Assembly (NCBI RefSeq): GCF_049723235.1
Contig: NZ_JBNARB010000004.1
Span: 62,001 to 126,000 of the forward strand
DNA: 64,000 bases
Reading direction: 5' to 3'
DNA from: Thermovenabulum sp049723235
Lineage (GTDB): Bacteria; Bacillota; Thermosediminibacteria; Thermosediminibacterales; Thermosediminibacteraceae
Shown here: positions 50,556 through 58,770 of the stretch, in pieces
How the letters are laid out: each line of letters opens with the position of its first letter
Position numbering within the stretch: the first letter of the stretch is position 1
Position numbers and translations under genes: made by a program
The notes under the pieces: generated by a model
What the model was told of the DNA's origin: nothing
What the model saw: only the letters and a program-made list of their open reading frames with translations
The model's database searches: none

Positions 50556-51653
50556 ATGGATACGAGACTTTTGAAGAATTTAAATTTTAAAATGATCCTT
50601 ATTGTATTTTTTATTTTTTTAATTAGCATATTAGCTATTGCCAGCGCTTCGCATGCTAATAAACCCGATGGCACCATGCGCTATGTTGTTATGCAGAGCA
50701 CCTGGTTTTTGATCGGGCTTTTATGTATGGCAATAGTGTTGATGATAGATTACAATACTATAGCTTCCCTCGCTCCTTATGTATATATTGCTAATGTGCT
50801 ATTGCTAATAATTGTATACGCTATAGGTAAAACTACAATGGGTGCTCAAAGGTGGATTCCTATTGGTCCTTTTTCATTGCAACCTTCTGAATTTGCAAAA
50901 TTGGCAGTGATAGTTTCCCTTTCCAAACATTTGGAAAAGACCAAAGGGGTAAAAAATATAAAAGATTTAATACTTGTTTTTCTCCACGTGGGTGTTCCTT
51001 TGATATTAATTTTAAAACAACCGGACTTAGGTACTTCACTGGTGCTTCTGGCAATAATGTTCGGGCTTGTTTTTATCTCAGGTATAAATTTAAAGTTGTT
51101 CTTCGGAATTATAGGTGCGGGAATATTATCAATGCCCGTTTTATGGGAATTTTTGCACGATTATCAGAAAAAAAGAATTCTGGTTTTTTTAAACCCTAAT
51201 TTAGACCCCCTTGGAGCGGGTTACCACGTTATTCAATCAAAGATCGCCATTGGTTCCGGCAGAATACTGGGAAAAGGGCTATTCCAGGGAACACAGAATC
51301 AATTGGATTTTATTCCCGAACAGCATACGGACTTTATATTTGCCGTAATCGGTGAAGAAATGGGGTTCATAGGCAGTTTGTTGCTCCTGATATTATTTAT
51401 ATTATTGATTTATAATGTACTTCAAATTGCACTAAAATCAAAGGATACCCTGGGAACCTTTATTGCAACCGGAGTAGCTTCAATGTGGACTTTTCAGATG
51501 CTTGTAAATATAGGGATGACCCTTGGGTTGATGCCGGTTACCGGAATTCCCCTTCCCTTTGTTAGCTACGGAGGTAGTTCTCTTTTAATGAACATGATGG
51601 CATTGGGTTTGGTATTGAATGTTGGAATGAGAAGGCAAAAGATACTTTTTTAA
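50556..51653 (+). CDS. rodA: Peptidoglycan glycosyltransferase RodA (SEDS family)
   Basis: A SEDS glycan polymerase for cell elongation that works with PBP2. The 365-residue protein has about ten hydrophobic segments, with family motifs QRWIPIGPFSLQPSEFAKLAVIV, LKQPDLGTSLVLL, the catalytic-region LDFIPEQHTDFIFAVIGEE and PVTGIPLPFVSYGGSSLL. Its distance from mrdA (minCDE lies between) and the Firmicutes setting also allow an FtsW/SpoVE-type role, but the sequence and position fit RodA. The ATG 50556 follows GGGGGG by about 9 bases. Confidence 0.92.
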   Translation: MDTRLLKNLNFKMILIVFFIFLISILAIASASHANKPDGTMRYVVMQSTWFLIGLLCMAIVLMIDYNTIASLAPYVYIANVLLLIIVYAIGKTTMGAQRWIPIGPFSLQPSEFAKLAVIVSLSKHLEKTKGVKNIKDLILVFLHVGVPLILILKQPDLGTSLVLLAIMFGLVFISGINLKLFFGIIGAGILSMPVLWEFLHDYQKKRILVFLNPNLDPLGAGYHVIQSKIAIGSGRILGKGLFQGTQNQLDFIPEQHTDFIFAVIGEEMGFIGSLLLLILFILLIYNVLQIALKSKDTLGTFIATGVASMWTFQMLVNIGMTLGLMPVTGIPLPFVSYGGSSLLMNMMALGLVLNVGMRRQKILF

Positions 51654-51677
51654 GCAGGTTATTACCTGCTTTTTTTA
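51652..51677 (+). terminator. Rho-independent terminator of rodA
   Basis: The arms AGCAGGT and ACCTGCT with a TATT loop are followed by seven T. The left arm overlaps the rodA stop codon. Confidence 0.87.
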
Positions 51678-51744
51678 TTTTGTAATAATTATTTTTTTGT
51701 TTAAATAGATATAATATATAAATTCTTTGCCGGGAGGTAATAAA

Positions 51745-52410
51745 ATGTGGGAAAAACCGCAAAGGAGGTTTTTGCAATATATTGTAAATACGAGACAGGT
51801 TTTAATGGTAATGACTGTTCTAGTGCTTTTACTTTTAATCAATAGATTAAGTCCTCCCTTTAAAGATCCGCTATTTTCAATAGCAAAGTACTATACAAAC
51901 TACGAATTTAACATTAGTAATATTAATTTAAATAACTTAGCAAAGGCGGTTAAAACCTTTGCCGAAACGAAAAATATTAAGGAATTGCTGAAAAGGGAGG
52001 TTGATTCCAGTAAAGTATTATCTACTTTTGCACAACCGGTTCAAAACGGCAAGGTCACATCGGGGTTTGGGTTAAGACTTCATCCGGTGGAAAAAATTTT
52101 AAAAGCCCACAATGGAGTGGATATTGAGCAATCAGAGGGTACACCCGTACATGCCGTTTTGGATGGTGAAGTAATTTTTGTTGGAAAGGATGCCGAATTG
52201 GGTAATTACATAAAGATAGCTCACGAAGGCAATATGATAACCTTATATGCCCATTTGAAAGACGTGTATGTTAAGACAAAGGATAAAGTCAAGAAAGGGC
52301 AAATAATCGGTTCCGTAGGGCAGACGGGTATAGCCGAAAATCCGCATTTACACTTTGAAGTATGGAAAAACAACGAGCCTCAGGATCCCTTAAAATGGCT
52401 TAATTATTAG
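51745..52410 (+). CDS. spoIVFA: SpoIVFA-like M23 peptidase-fold protein
   Basis: A 221-residue bitopic protein: a positively charged N-terminus, one hydrophobic helix (VLMVMTVLVLLLLINRL), a linker, then an M23/LytM domain (GFGLRLHPVEKILKAHNGVDI...GNYIKIAHE...NPHLHFEVWKN). Zinc-ligand residues His and Asp (HNGVD) and HLH are present, so it could be an active endopeptidase. Its position directly before the M50 protease mirrors spoIVFA-spoIVFB of Bacillus, where SpoIVFA restrains pro-sigma-K processing. ATG 51745 follows CGGGAGGT. Confidence 0.78.
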   Translation: MWEKPQRRFLQYIVNTRQVLMVMTVLVLLLLINRLSPPFKDPLFSIAKYYTNYEFNISNINLNNLAKAVKTFAETKNIKELLKREVDSSKVLSTFAQPVQNGKVTSGFGLRLHPVEKILKAHNGVDIEQSEGTPVHAVLDGEVIFVGKDAELGNYIKIAHEGNMITLYAHLKDVYVKTKDKVKKGQIIGSVGQTGIAENPHLHFEVWKNNEPQDPLKWLNY

Positions 52411-52433
52411 TTTCTTAATTCAAGGGTGGAAAA

Positions 52434-53318
52434 ATGCAGCTTTTAGATGTAGGAGTAATATTTAATATTAAAAGCATAAGAGTTAAAATTTCCATTTCCT
52501 TCTTGATTTTTTTTGGAATATCTTTTTTCAGCCCTTATGCAAAGGAATTTTGTGCTCTAATAGTATCCCTTGGGATTCACGAATTAAGTCATATAATAGC
52601 TGCTGATGCTTTAATGGTCAAGGTCAGTGAAATAATTTTTCTCCCTATTGGAGGGAAAATAAAATTAGATAAAACAAAAAACATTTCCTATATGGAAGAA
52701 ATTATTTTAAGTATGGCCGGCCCTTTCGGTAATCTTCTGGTATTTATCTTTTTATTTGCTTTAAAGCAAAAATTACCCATGTGGGAAGAATATATCGATT
52801 TATTGGCTTCTAAACAACTATCCATAGCTTTGTTTAATTTATTACCGGCTTTCCCTCTCGACGGTGGAAGAATTTTTTTGATGTGGTTGTTCCAGAACCT
52901 AAATATCATTTTATCCATTAATTTTGCAGCATTAATAAGCCTGATAATTTCCTTAGCTTTGATTTTATTTGGAGCAATTCTTTATTTTTCCGGTTTGCTT
53001 TCTCCTTTTTATTTTGTTTTTGGCTTTTTTTTACTCCTGACAGCCCTGAAGGAGAAAAAAGATTTGCCCTTTATGGTAATTTACGACTTTTTAAATATAA
53101 AAAAAAGGTTTAGCGATAGTGATTTCTGGAAGGTGAAATATATAGCCGTAAAAGAAGAGTTCCTTATTAAGGATATACTTAAACTTGTGGATCCTAAAAG
53201 CTATATAATACTTGTGGTTATCGATGGACAGGGTAAAATTAGAAAATTCTTGACCGAGTCGGAAATATTTGACAATATGATAAAAAAAGGTTTAGACTTA
53301 AAAATAGGACAAATATAA
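52434..53318 (+). CDS. spoIVFB: Site-2 protease SpoIVFB (M50 family)
   Basis: An intramembrane metalloprotease predicted to process pro-sigma-K in the mother cell. The 294-residue protein has about five hydrophobic segments. The zinc motif HELSH is at residues 49-53 and NLLPAFPLDGGR carries the third ligand, Asp143, as in SpoIVFB. The cytosolic C-terminal part (FWKVKYIAVKEEFLIKDILKLV) resembles a CBS domain that senses ATP in the Bacillus protein. It lies 23 bases after spoIVFA. Confidence 0.9.
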   Translation: MQLLDVGVIFNIKSIRVKISISFLIFFGISFFSPYAKEFCALIVSLGIHELSHIIAADALMVKVSEIIFLPIGGKIKLDKTKNISYMEEIILSMAGPFGNLLVFIFLFALKQKLPMWEEYIDLLASKQLSIALFNLLPAFPLDGGRIFLMWLFQNLNIILSINFAALISLIISLALILFGAILYFSGLLSPFYFVFGFFLLLTALKEKKDLPFMVIYDFLNIKKRFSDSDFWKVKYIAVKEEFLIKDILKLVDPKSYIILVVIDGQGKIRKFLTESEIFDNMIKKGLDLKIGQI

Positions 53319-53358
53319 AATAGTATGTTCAAAGAAAAAGGCAGGAGGAGAACGAAAA

Positions 53359-55206
53359 TTGAACCTGGAAAAAACTTTAGATCGAATTCTGCTTCGGGTT
53401 TCGAAACCAACGAGGTATACGGGAAATGAATTGAATTCTGTGAAAAAAGTTGAAGGTGAATTCAAGGTAAGAGTTGCCTTAGCTTTTCCCGATGTATATG
53501 AAGTAGGTATGTCTCATTTGGGGTTAAGAATTCTTTATCACTTGTTGAACGAGAGAGAAGATGTTTTTGCAGAAAGAGTGTTTGCACCGTGGGTGGATTT
53601 TGAAGAGCAAATGAGAAAAGAAAAAATTCCCCTTTTCAGTTTGGAGAGCAAAACCCCTTTAAAAAAGTTTGACTTTATAGGTTTTTCGCTTCAATACGAG
53701 ATGAGCTATTCTAACATATTAAATATGCTCGAACTTTCCGGTATTCCCATAAAATCAAGGGACAGGAAAGATAAGGATCCTTTAATAATGGCCGGTGGGC
53801 CCTGTGCTTTTAATCCGGAACCCTTATCGGATATTATAGATTTTTTTGTAATTGGAGAGGCAGAAGAAGTTATCCACGAAATTATCGACCTGTATGTTTA
53901 TAGCAGGAATAAAAATAATTTCAACAGAATGGATTTTCTTTTAAAACTTGCCCAGATTGAGGGTATTTACGTTCCCTCTCTCTACGAACCCGTATACAAC
54001 GAAAATGGGACATTAAAGGAAATAAAACCCCTCTATAAAAATCTTCCGGCAAAAATTAAAAAAAGGGTTGTTAAAGATTTAGATAAAGCTTATTATCCAA
54101 CAAAAATAATCGTGCCTTATATGGATATTGTGCACGACAGGGCTGTACTTGAGATTTTCAGAGGTTGCACCAGGGGATGCAGGTTTTGTCAAGCAGGAAT
54201 GATCTACAGGCCTGTCAGGGAAAAGAATGTAAAAACTTTACATAATCTTGCAAAAAGAATAATTGAAAATACCGGATACGAAGAAGTTTCCTTAGCTTCG
54301 TTAAGTACCAGCGACTATTCTTCTTTAAGGGAATTGGTGGAGATTTTAACCGATGAATTCAGAAATTGTGCGGTAGGCCTTTCCCTGCCTTCTCTGAGGA
54401 TAGATTCTTTTACCATTGATATTGCAAAAAAGATACAGGAGATTAAAAAAACCGGTCTCACCTTTGCACCGGAAGCGGGGACGCAAAGGTTGAGGAATGT
54501 CATCAATAAAGGAGTTACAGAGGAAGATTTACTGTGTTCGGTAAGGGGGGCTTTTTTAGCCGGATGGAATAATGTAAAACTCTATTTTATGATTGGACTG
54601 CCCACGGAAACTTATGAAGACTTAGCGGGTATTGCTGATCTGGCAAAAGGAGTGATAAGGGAATATCGGGAAATCAAGGGGAACACTAAAGGGGTCCAGG
54701 TGACTGTAAGTACCTCCGTTTTTGTGCCCAAGCCCTTTACACCCTTTCAATGGGAATCTCAAATACCGCTGCAGGAAGTGGAAAACCGCCAGAATTTCTT
54801 GAAAAAAAATTTGAAAGGCCTCGGAATAAATTACAACTGGCATGATAGTAAACTTAGTTACTTAGAGGCCGTTTTTTCCCGCGGCGACAGAAAACTGGGA
54901 GAGGTTTTGATTAAGGCACATAAAAAAGGATGCAAGTTCGATGGATGGAATGAATTATTTTCTTTTGAAAAATGGATGGAGGCCTTTAAAGAGGCAAATA
55001 TTGATCCCGATTTTTATGCATTGAGAGAAAGGGAAGAAAAAGAATGTTTCCCCTGGGAAATTATAGATCCCGGAATTGACAGGGAGTTTTTGTGGGAAGA
55101 ACGTAAAAAGTCTTTCAGGGGAGAAGTTACACCTGACTGCAGGTTTAATAGATGTAATAACTGCGGTATATTAAAGCTAAGAAAGGGGATAAATTGTGGT
55201 ATATAG
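53359..55206 (+). CDS. Radical SAM protein of the TIGR03960 family (B12-binding type)
   Basis: A 615-residue protein with an N-terminal B12-binding-like region (VALAFPDVYEVGMSHLGLRILY), the radical SAM motif CTRGCRFC at residues 270-277, and HEDAE-like SAM-binding parts (EVSLASLSTSDY, FAPEAGTQRLRNVINKG). A C-terminal cysteine cluster (CRFNRCNNCG) may bind another Fe-S cluster. The reaction is unknown. The start TTG 53359 follows GGAGGAG. It always pairs with the DUF2344 gene that follows, with an 11-base overlap here; rng and rplU are next, as in other Firmicutes. Confidence 0.9.
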   Translation: MNLEKTLDRILLRVSKPTRYTGNELNSVKKVEGEFKVRVALAFPDVYEVGMSHLGLRILYHLLNEREDVFAERVFAPWVDFEEQMRKEKIPLFSLESKTPLKKFDFIGFSLQYEMSYSNILNMLELSGIPIKSRDRKDKDPLIMAGGPCAFNPEPLSDIIDFFVIGEAEEVIHEIIDLYVYSRNKNNFNRMDFLLKLAQIEGIYVPSLYEPVYNENGTLKEIKPLYKNLPAKIKKRVVKDLDKAYYPTKIIVPYMDIVHDRAVLEIFRGCTRGCRFCQAGMIYRPVREKNVKTLHNLAKRIIENTGYEEVSLASLSTSDYSSLRELVEILTDEFRNCAVGLSLPSLRIDSFTIDIAKKIQEIKKTGLTFAPEAGTQRLRNVINKGVTEEDLLCSVRGAFLAGWNNVKLYFMIGLPTETYEDLAGIADLAKGVIREYREIKGNTKGVQVTVSTSVFVPKPFTPFQWESQIPLQEVENRQNFLKKNLKGLGINYNWHDSKLSYLEAVFSRGDRKLGEVLIKAHKKGCKFDGWNELFSFEKWMEAFKEANIDPDFYALREREEKECFPWEIIDPGIDREFLWEERKKSFRGEVTPDCRFNRCNNCGILKLRKGINCGI

Positions 55207-55873
55207 AATCCGATTGGCAAAGGGGAGCGAAGTAAAATATATTTCTCAATTAGATTTTGCAAGGACTATTGAAAGGGCTTTAAGAAGAGCCAAACTCCGT
55301 GTAAAATACTCTAAAGGTTTCAATAAAAAACCGGTTATTACTTATGGCCCCGCCCTGGCTGTAGGTATTACCAGTGAGGCGGAGTACATAGATGTGGACT
55401 TTGAAGAGAATATTTCAAAAGATGATTTAAAAGAACGGCTAAACTCTGTACTGCCTGTGGGAATAAAAGTTTTAGAAACTAAGGAAAATAACGGATTAAT
55501 ACCCCTTTATAAATTAAACCGTTCCGTCTTTACTGCGAAAATAATCTTTGACAATGAAATCGATAAAAAGTTATTAGAAAAAACCATAAAAGAAATCAAA
55601 GACGGTACGGAGATTTACGTCAAGAAAAGAACGCATAAAGAGGAAAAATTGGTGAATATAGCTCCATTAATACACGATATCTTTTTGAGAGAATTTAATT
55701 TTAACGAAGCGATGATTATTATGGAATTAAGCAGCGGCCAGGAAGGCAGTGCGAATCCTATCCATGTAATTCAAAAAATGGCTGAATATTTAAATTTAAA
55801 CGACCTTGCTTTTTATGTTAATCGCGATAAAACATTTGTTCAAGAAGATGGGAACAGGATTTTCCCTATGTAA
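55196..55873 (+). CDS. DUF2344/TIGR03936 family protein
   Basis: A 225-residue protein that opens VYRIRLAKGSEVKYISQLDFARTIERALRRAKL. This DUF2344 start resembles the C-terminal part of some radical SAM proteins. It overlaps the radical SAM gene by 11 bases and starts at GTG 55196. A fused version with TIGR03960 exists in some species (memory), which implies they work as one enzyme. The target is unknown; an rRNA, tRNA or ribosome link has been guessed from its position next to rng and rplU. Confidence 0.88.
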   Translation: MVYRIRLAKGSEVKYISQLDFARTIERALRRAKLRVKYSKGFNKKPVITYGPALAVGITSEAEYIDVDFEENISKDDLKERLNSVLPVGIKVLETKENNGLIPLYKLNRSVFTAKIIFDNEIDKKLLEKTIKEIKDGTEIYVKKRTHKEEKLVNIAPLIHDIFLREFNFNEAMIIMELSSGQEGSANPIHVIQKMAEYLNLNDLAFYVNRDKTFVQEDGNRIFPM

Positions 55874-55893
55874 GCGGATGGGGAGTTGAAGAT

Positions 55894-57171
55894 ATGTCGA
55901 AGGAAATTGTGGCTGACATTGGTCAGGAAATGATAAAAGTTGGTGTAATTGAAGACGGAGAGCTTGTAGAACTTTATATCGAAAAGCGTTTGAGTGAAAG
56001 TGCGGTAGGAAATATATATAAGGGGAAAGTGGCGAATGTCCTGAAAGGGATGCAAGCAGCTTTTATAAATATTGGACTTGAAAAGAATGCTTTTTTGTAT
56101 TTTGGTGACATAAAAAGGGATAATTTAGATGATGGAGAAATAATTGAAGGGATGGATGTTGTTTCGATAAGCGATTTACTGAAGCCCGGTCAGGATGTGG
56201 TGGTTCAGGTAACTAAAGACCCTATGGGTAACAAGGGGGCCAGGGTTACTACAAATATTAGTATTGCTGGTAGATTTTTAGTTTTAATGCCAATGGTAGA
56301 TAGCATTGGAATTTCAAGAAAAATTGAGGATGAGATCGAAAGAGAAAGATTAAAAAAACTGGTTAATGAAATAAAAAAACAACCTTACGGTGCAATTATC
56401 AGGACCGCTGCTGAAGGTTGTACGAAGGAAGAATTAGAAGAAGACTGGGACAATCTTACAAGATTGTGGGAAGATATAAAAAAAAGATCAAAAGATTTAA
56501 AAAGCCCATCTTTAATTTACAAAGAAATGGACTTTTTGTTAAGAATTGCCAGAGACATATTCACTTCCGATGTGGAAAAATTTCATGTTAATGAAAAAGA
56601 AGCCTGGGAAAGATTGAAAGAATATTTCAGAAACATATCTCCGAAATTTGAAGAAAAAATAGTTTTTTATGAAAACAGGCTGGAACTTTTCAAATATTTC
56701 AATATTGAAAAGGAAATTGAGAAAGCCCTATCGAGAAAGGTCTGGTTAAAATCAGGTGGGTATATTGTTATTGATAAAACGGAGGCTTTAACGGTAATTG
56801 ATGTAAATACGGGAAAATACATAGGTAGCATTGATCTGGAAAATACGGTACTGACCACCAATCTTGAGGCAGCGAGAGAAATTGCGAGGCAAATAAGGCT
56901 AAGGGATATTGGCGGTATTATTATTATCGATTTTATAGACATGGCATCCGAAGAGCACAAAAAAAAGGTACTGGAGTATTTAAATTTGCTTTTTAAAAAA
57001 GATAGAAACAAAACGCAGATTCTGGACATTACCGCTCTGGGTCTTGTGGAGGTAACAAGAAAAAAAATCAGGCAGAGCATCGATGAAATTCTCGGAAATA
57101 CCTGCCCCTATTGTGAAGGAAACGGGAAAATAATTTACTATGGTAACAAAAATTCACCTCGCAGCATATGA
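55894..57171 (+). CDS. rng: Ribonuclease G/E family
   Basis: An endoribonuclease for 5S/16S rRNA maturation and RNA decay. The 425-residue protein opens MSKEIVADIGQEMIKVGVIEDGELVELYIEKR and then an S1 domain (VGNIYKGKVANVLKGMQAAFINIGLEKNAFLY). The DNase-I-like catalytic core has acidic residues in TVIDVNTGKYIG and GGIIIIDFIDMA. The Zn-link cysteines CPYC end the protein (NTCPYCEGNGKI). It is slightly shorter than E. coli RNase G. A ribosome binding site GGGGAG precedes ATG 55894. Confidence 0.94.
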   Translation: MSKEIVADIGQEMIKVGVIEDGELVELYIEKRLSESAVGNIYKGKVANVLKGMQAAFINIGLEKNAFLYFGDIKRDNLDDGEIIEGMDVVSISDLLKPGQDVVVQVTKDPMGNKGARVTTNISIAGRFLVLMPMVDSIGISRKIEDEIERERLKKLVNEIKKQPYGAIIRTAAEGCTKEELEEDWDNLTRLWEDIKKRSKDLKSPSLIYKEMDFLLRIARDIFTSDVEKFHVNEKEAWERLKEYFRNISPKFEEKIVFYENRLELFKYFNIEKEIEKALSRKVWLKSGGYIVIDKTEALTVIDVNTGKYIGSIDLENTVLTTNLEAAREIARQIRLRDIGGIIIIDFIDMASEEHKKKVLEYLNLLFKKDRNKTQILDITALGLVEVTRKKIRQSIDEILGNTCPYCEGNGKIIYYGNKNSPRSI

Positions 57172-57203
57172 TGTTATTAGCAAAAAGGCGAGGAGGGAAT
57201 TTC

Positions 57204-57269
57204 ATGGATAGGAAAGCATTTGTGATATTCTTGATTCTCATTTTGCTCCTCTTGGGAGATAATTTCTAA
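57204..57269 (+). CDS. Tiny hydrophobic peptide gene after rng
   Basis: A 21-residue ORF: a short charged start (MDRKAF), a run of Ile, Leu and Val, and the end GDNF. AGGAGGG lies 7 bases ahead and the stop is followed at once by a 20-base perfect hairpin. It resembles in style the small YjcZ-type sporulation membrane peptides, but no family is recognised. It shares FLILILLL with the 46-residue minus-strand gene at 57979-58119, encoded by different codons. Confidence 0.45.
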   Translation: MDRKAFVIFLILILLLLGDNF

Positions 57270-57311
57270 AGAATAAAGAAGGGCCGATTAGTCGGCCCTT
57301 CTTTATTCTTT
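57268..57311. terminator. Perfect bidirectional terminator
   Basis: Twenty-base arms with a 4-base loop (TTAG): AAAGAATAAAGAAGGGCCGA and its complement. It ends the rng/peptide transcript and also overlaps the stop codon of the minus-strand gene at 57303, so it terminates both directions. Confidence 0.92.
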
Positions 57312-57674
57312 CTTATTTTCACCGTCATTTTTTGAATTCTTATTTTCGCCCGGGTTATCAAAAGAGAGGGCTTTCACGAGATTGAGTAATAAAGCCGGGT
57401 TTATTTTTTTATCCTGCCCCCCCGGGGACTGACCGCCTCCCGAGAGGTTATTTAAAAGTATGCCGGCTAAATCTTTAATATCTAAGGAGCTCCTGGGACT
57501 TTTTAACTCAATTTTAAAATCCTGGTTGTTCATAAAACTAATAATACCGAGGAGATTAGTTAAAGCAATTAAGCTTATAATCTCATTTAAACTATACCCC
57601 CTTTTACCCTGGATTACATCTAATACAAGGCTTGTGAGATTTATCCCGTAATTTTCGTTTTCATTGTTTTGCAA
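57303..57674 (-). CDS. Hypothetical protein, possibly sporulation-linked
   Basis: A 123-residue protein from TTG 57674 on the minus strand, chosen because GGGGGGAAAGG lies just ahead. ATG 57707 would add 11 residues but has no ribosome binding site. It begins QNNENENYGINLTSLVLDV, with a hydrophobic helix-prone middle (ISLIALTNLLGIISFM), a Gly-rich linker (GGGQSPGGQD), a second helix (INPALLLNLVKAL) and a Lys/Asn/Glu-rich tail. I do not recognise the family. The helix-linker-charged-tail style recurs in the next gene. Confidence 0.6.
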   Translation of the reverse strand: MQNNENENYGINLTSLVLDVIQGKRGYSLNEIISLIALTNLLGIISFMNNQDFKIELKSPRSSLDIKDLAGILLNNLSGGGQSPGGQDKKINPALLLNLVKALSFDNPGENKNSKNDGENKKE

Positions 57675-57750
57675 GGCCTTTCCCCCCAAAAAATTTGGAT
57701 TGCTCATATAATGTTTATGCTGAACTTAATGCAAATAGAATCAGAAAACA

Positions 57751-57773
57751 AAATAGGGCAGGATGCCCTATTT
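57751..57773 (-). terminator. Terminator between the two minus-strand hypothetical genes
   Basis: The arms AAATAGGGCA and TGCCCTATTT have a 3-base loop and a T-rich tract on the minus strand. It begins at the stop of the 69-residue gene, so the 123-residue gene must have its own promoter. Confidence 0.78.
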
Positions 57774-57982
57774 CATTCATTTTTGCTTTCCTCTTTTTCA
57801 TCAATCATGGAAAGCAGACTGGTTAAAGCCTGGATATTTATAGGTACATCGGGTTCTTCGGGTTTGAAAACATTTAATACCACAGTTACCAGTTCCAGCA
57901 TTTCCTGGGCCTTAGGCTCGAGGAAGGGTTTTAAAGCCTGCAGTAGATTTAATTGCTCATCTTTGATATTCAGTATTCTCAA
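57773..57982 (-). CDS. Small hypothetical helical protein
   Basis: A 69-residue protein starting at TTG 57982 on the minus strand after GGAGGGATCC. It reads LNIKDEQLNLLQALKPFLEPK, then AQEMLELVTVVLNVF, INIQALTSLLSMI and an acidic/Lys tail. It is mostly amphipathic helix with no signal peptide and no cysteine. Its start overlaps the stop of the upstream 46-residue gene (TTGA), so the two are coupled. The family is unknown. Confidence 0.65.
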   Translation of the reverse strand: MRILNIKDEQLNLLQALKPFLEPKAQEMLELVTVVLNVFKPEEPDVPINIQALTSLLSMIDEKEESKNE

Positions 57983-58119
57983 AGGGATCCCTCCATTTTA
58001 ACCGTTTTCCTGAAAAAGCCTGCAGTTTCAAAGGATTTTAATAAGAGGATCAATATTAAAAATAGCATGAAGGGATTTGGATTTTTGGATTCATTTTTTT
58101 CTTTGCCAGTGTCTTCCAT
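57979..58119 (-). CDS. Small single-pass membrane peptide
   Basis: A 46-residue ORF from ATG 58119 on the minus strand, with AAAGGGTGATC about 7 bases ahead. A polar N-terminus (MEDTGKEKNESKNPNPF) is followed by one hydrophobic helix (MLFLILILLLKSF) and a basic tail (FRKTVKMEGSL). It overlaps the next gene by 4 bases. Its helix core matches that of the plus-strand peptide at 57204. The layout suggests a tail-anchored or spore-membrane peptide; the function is unknown. Confidence 0.55.
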   Translation of the reverse strand: MEDTGKEKNESKNPNPFMLFLILILLLKSFETAGFFRKTVKMEGSL

Positions 58120-58256
58120 TTATTGATCACCCTTTACGTTTTCTTTAAAACCTTCTAAAAATATAATATGTTTGTTTTATGTTAAAAGGTGAGAATAAAT
58201 TTACAACTTTGTAAGAAAAATAATTAAAGAACAACGCATTGATAGGGGAGATGCCG

Positions 58257-58757
58257 GTGAGAACAAAAAAACTCTTACTTCTTTTAATATCCATCTCTTT
58301 AGTAGCTGGTATATTTTCTTATTACTTTTTGGTTTATAAAAACGAAAACAGCGTTTTTTCAAAAGAAACGTCGTCAGAAAAAAGTGCTCTGGTAACGGCA
58401 AGAAGCAGCGATTACGTACTTTTGGCTCGATTAGTTTCCGGTGAGGCAAGAGGCGAGCCTTATACCGGACAGGTGGGGGTAGCCGCTGTTGTGATAAACC
58501 GGGTAAAAAGTCCAAAATTCCCTAATACCATACCCGGGGTTATTTTTCAACCCAGGGCATTCGAATCAGTCTCTAATGGGCAAATATGGGCTACCTATCC
58601 GTCAAGGACAAACTTTAATGCAGCAAGGGATGCTCTAAACGGTTTTGATCCTACTTATGGAAGTTTATTTTTCTGGAACCCTTCAAAGAGAGTAAGTCCC
58701 TGGATTTGGACAAGACAGATTATTGTTCAAATAGGAAGGCACGTATTTGGAAGGTAA
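58257..58757 (+). CDS. sleB: Spore cortex-lytic enzyme SleB (short form)
   Basis: A 166-residue germination enzyme predicted to be a lytic transglycosylase acting on spore cortex peptidoglycan. One N-terminal hydrophobic segment (LLLLLISISLVAGIF) acts as signal or anchor. The SleB/CwlJ hydrolase domain follows (VLLARLVSGEARGEPYTGQVGVAAVVINRVKS), with catalytic Glu near residue 63 and the WNP/RHVFGR end. The usual N-terminal peptidoglycan-binding domain of SleB is absent. The start GTG 58257 follows AGGGGAG by 7 bases. ypeB follows by 13 bases, and that pairing decides SleB over CwlJ. Confidence 0.88.
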   Translation: MRTKKLLLLLISISLVAGIFSYYFLVYKNENSVFSKETSSEKSALVTARSSDYVLLARLVSGEARGEPYTGQVGVAAVVINRVKSPKFPNTIPGVIFQPRAFESVSNGQIWATYPSRTNFNAARDALNGFDPTYGSLFFWNPSKRVSPWIWTRQIIVQIGRHVFGR

Positions 58758-58770
58758 GGAGTGATTTATT

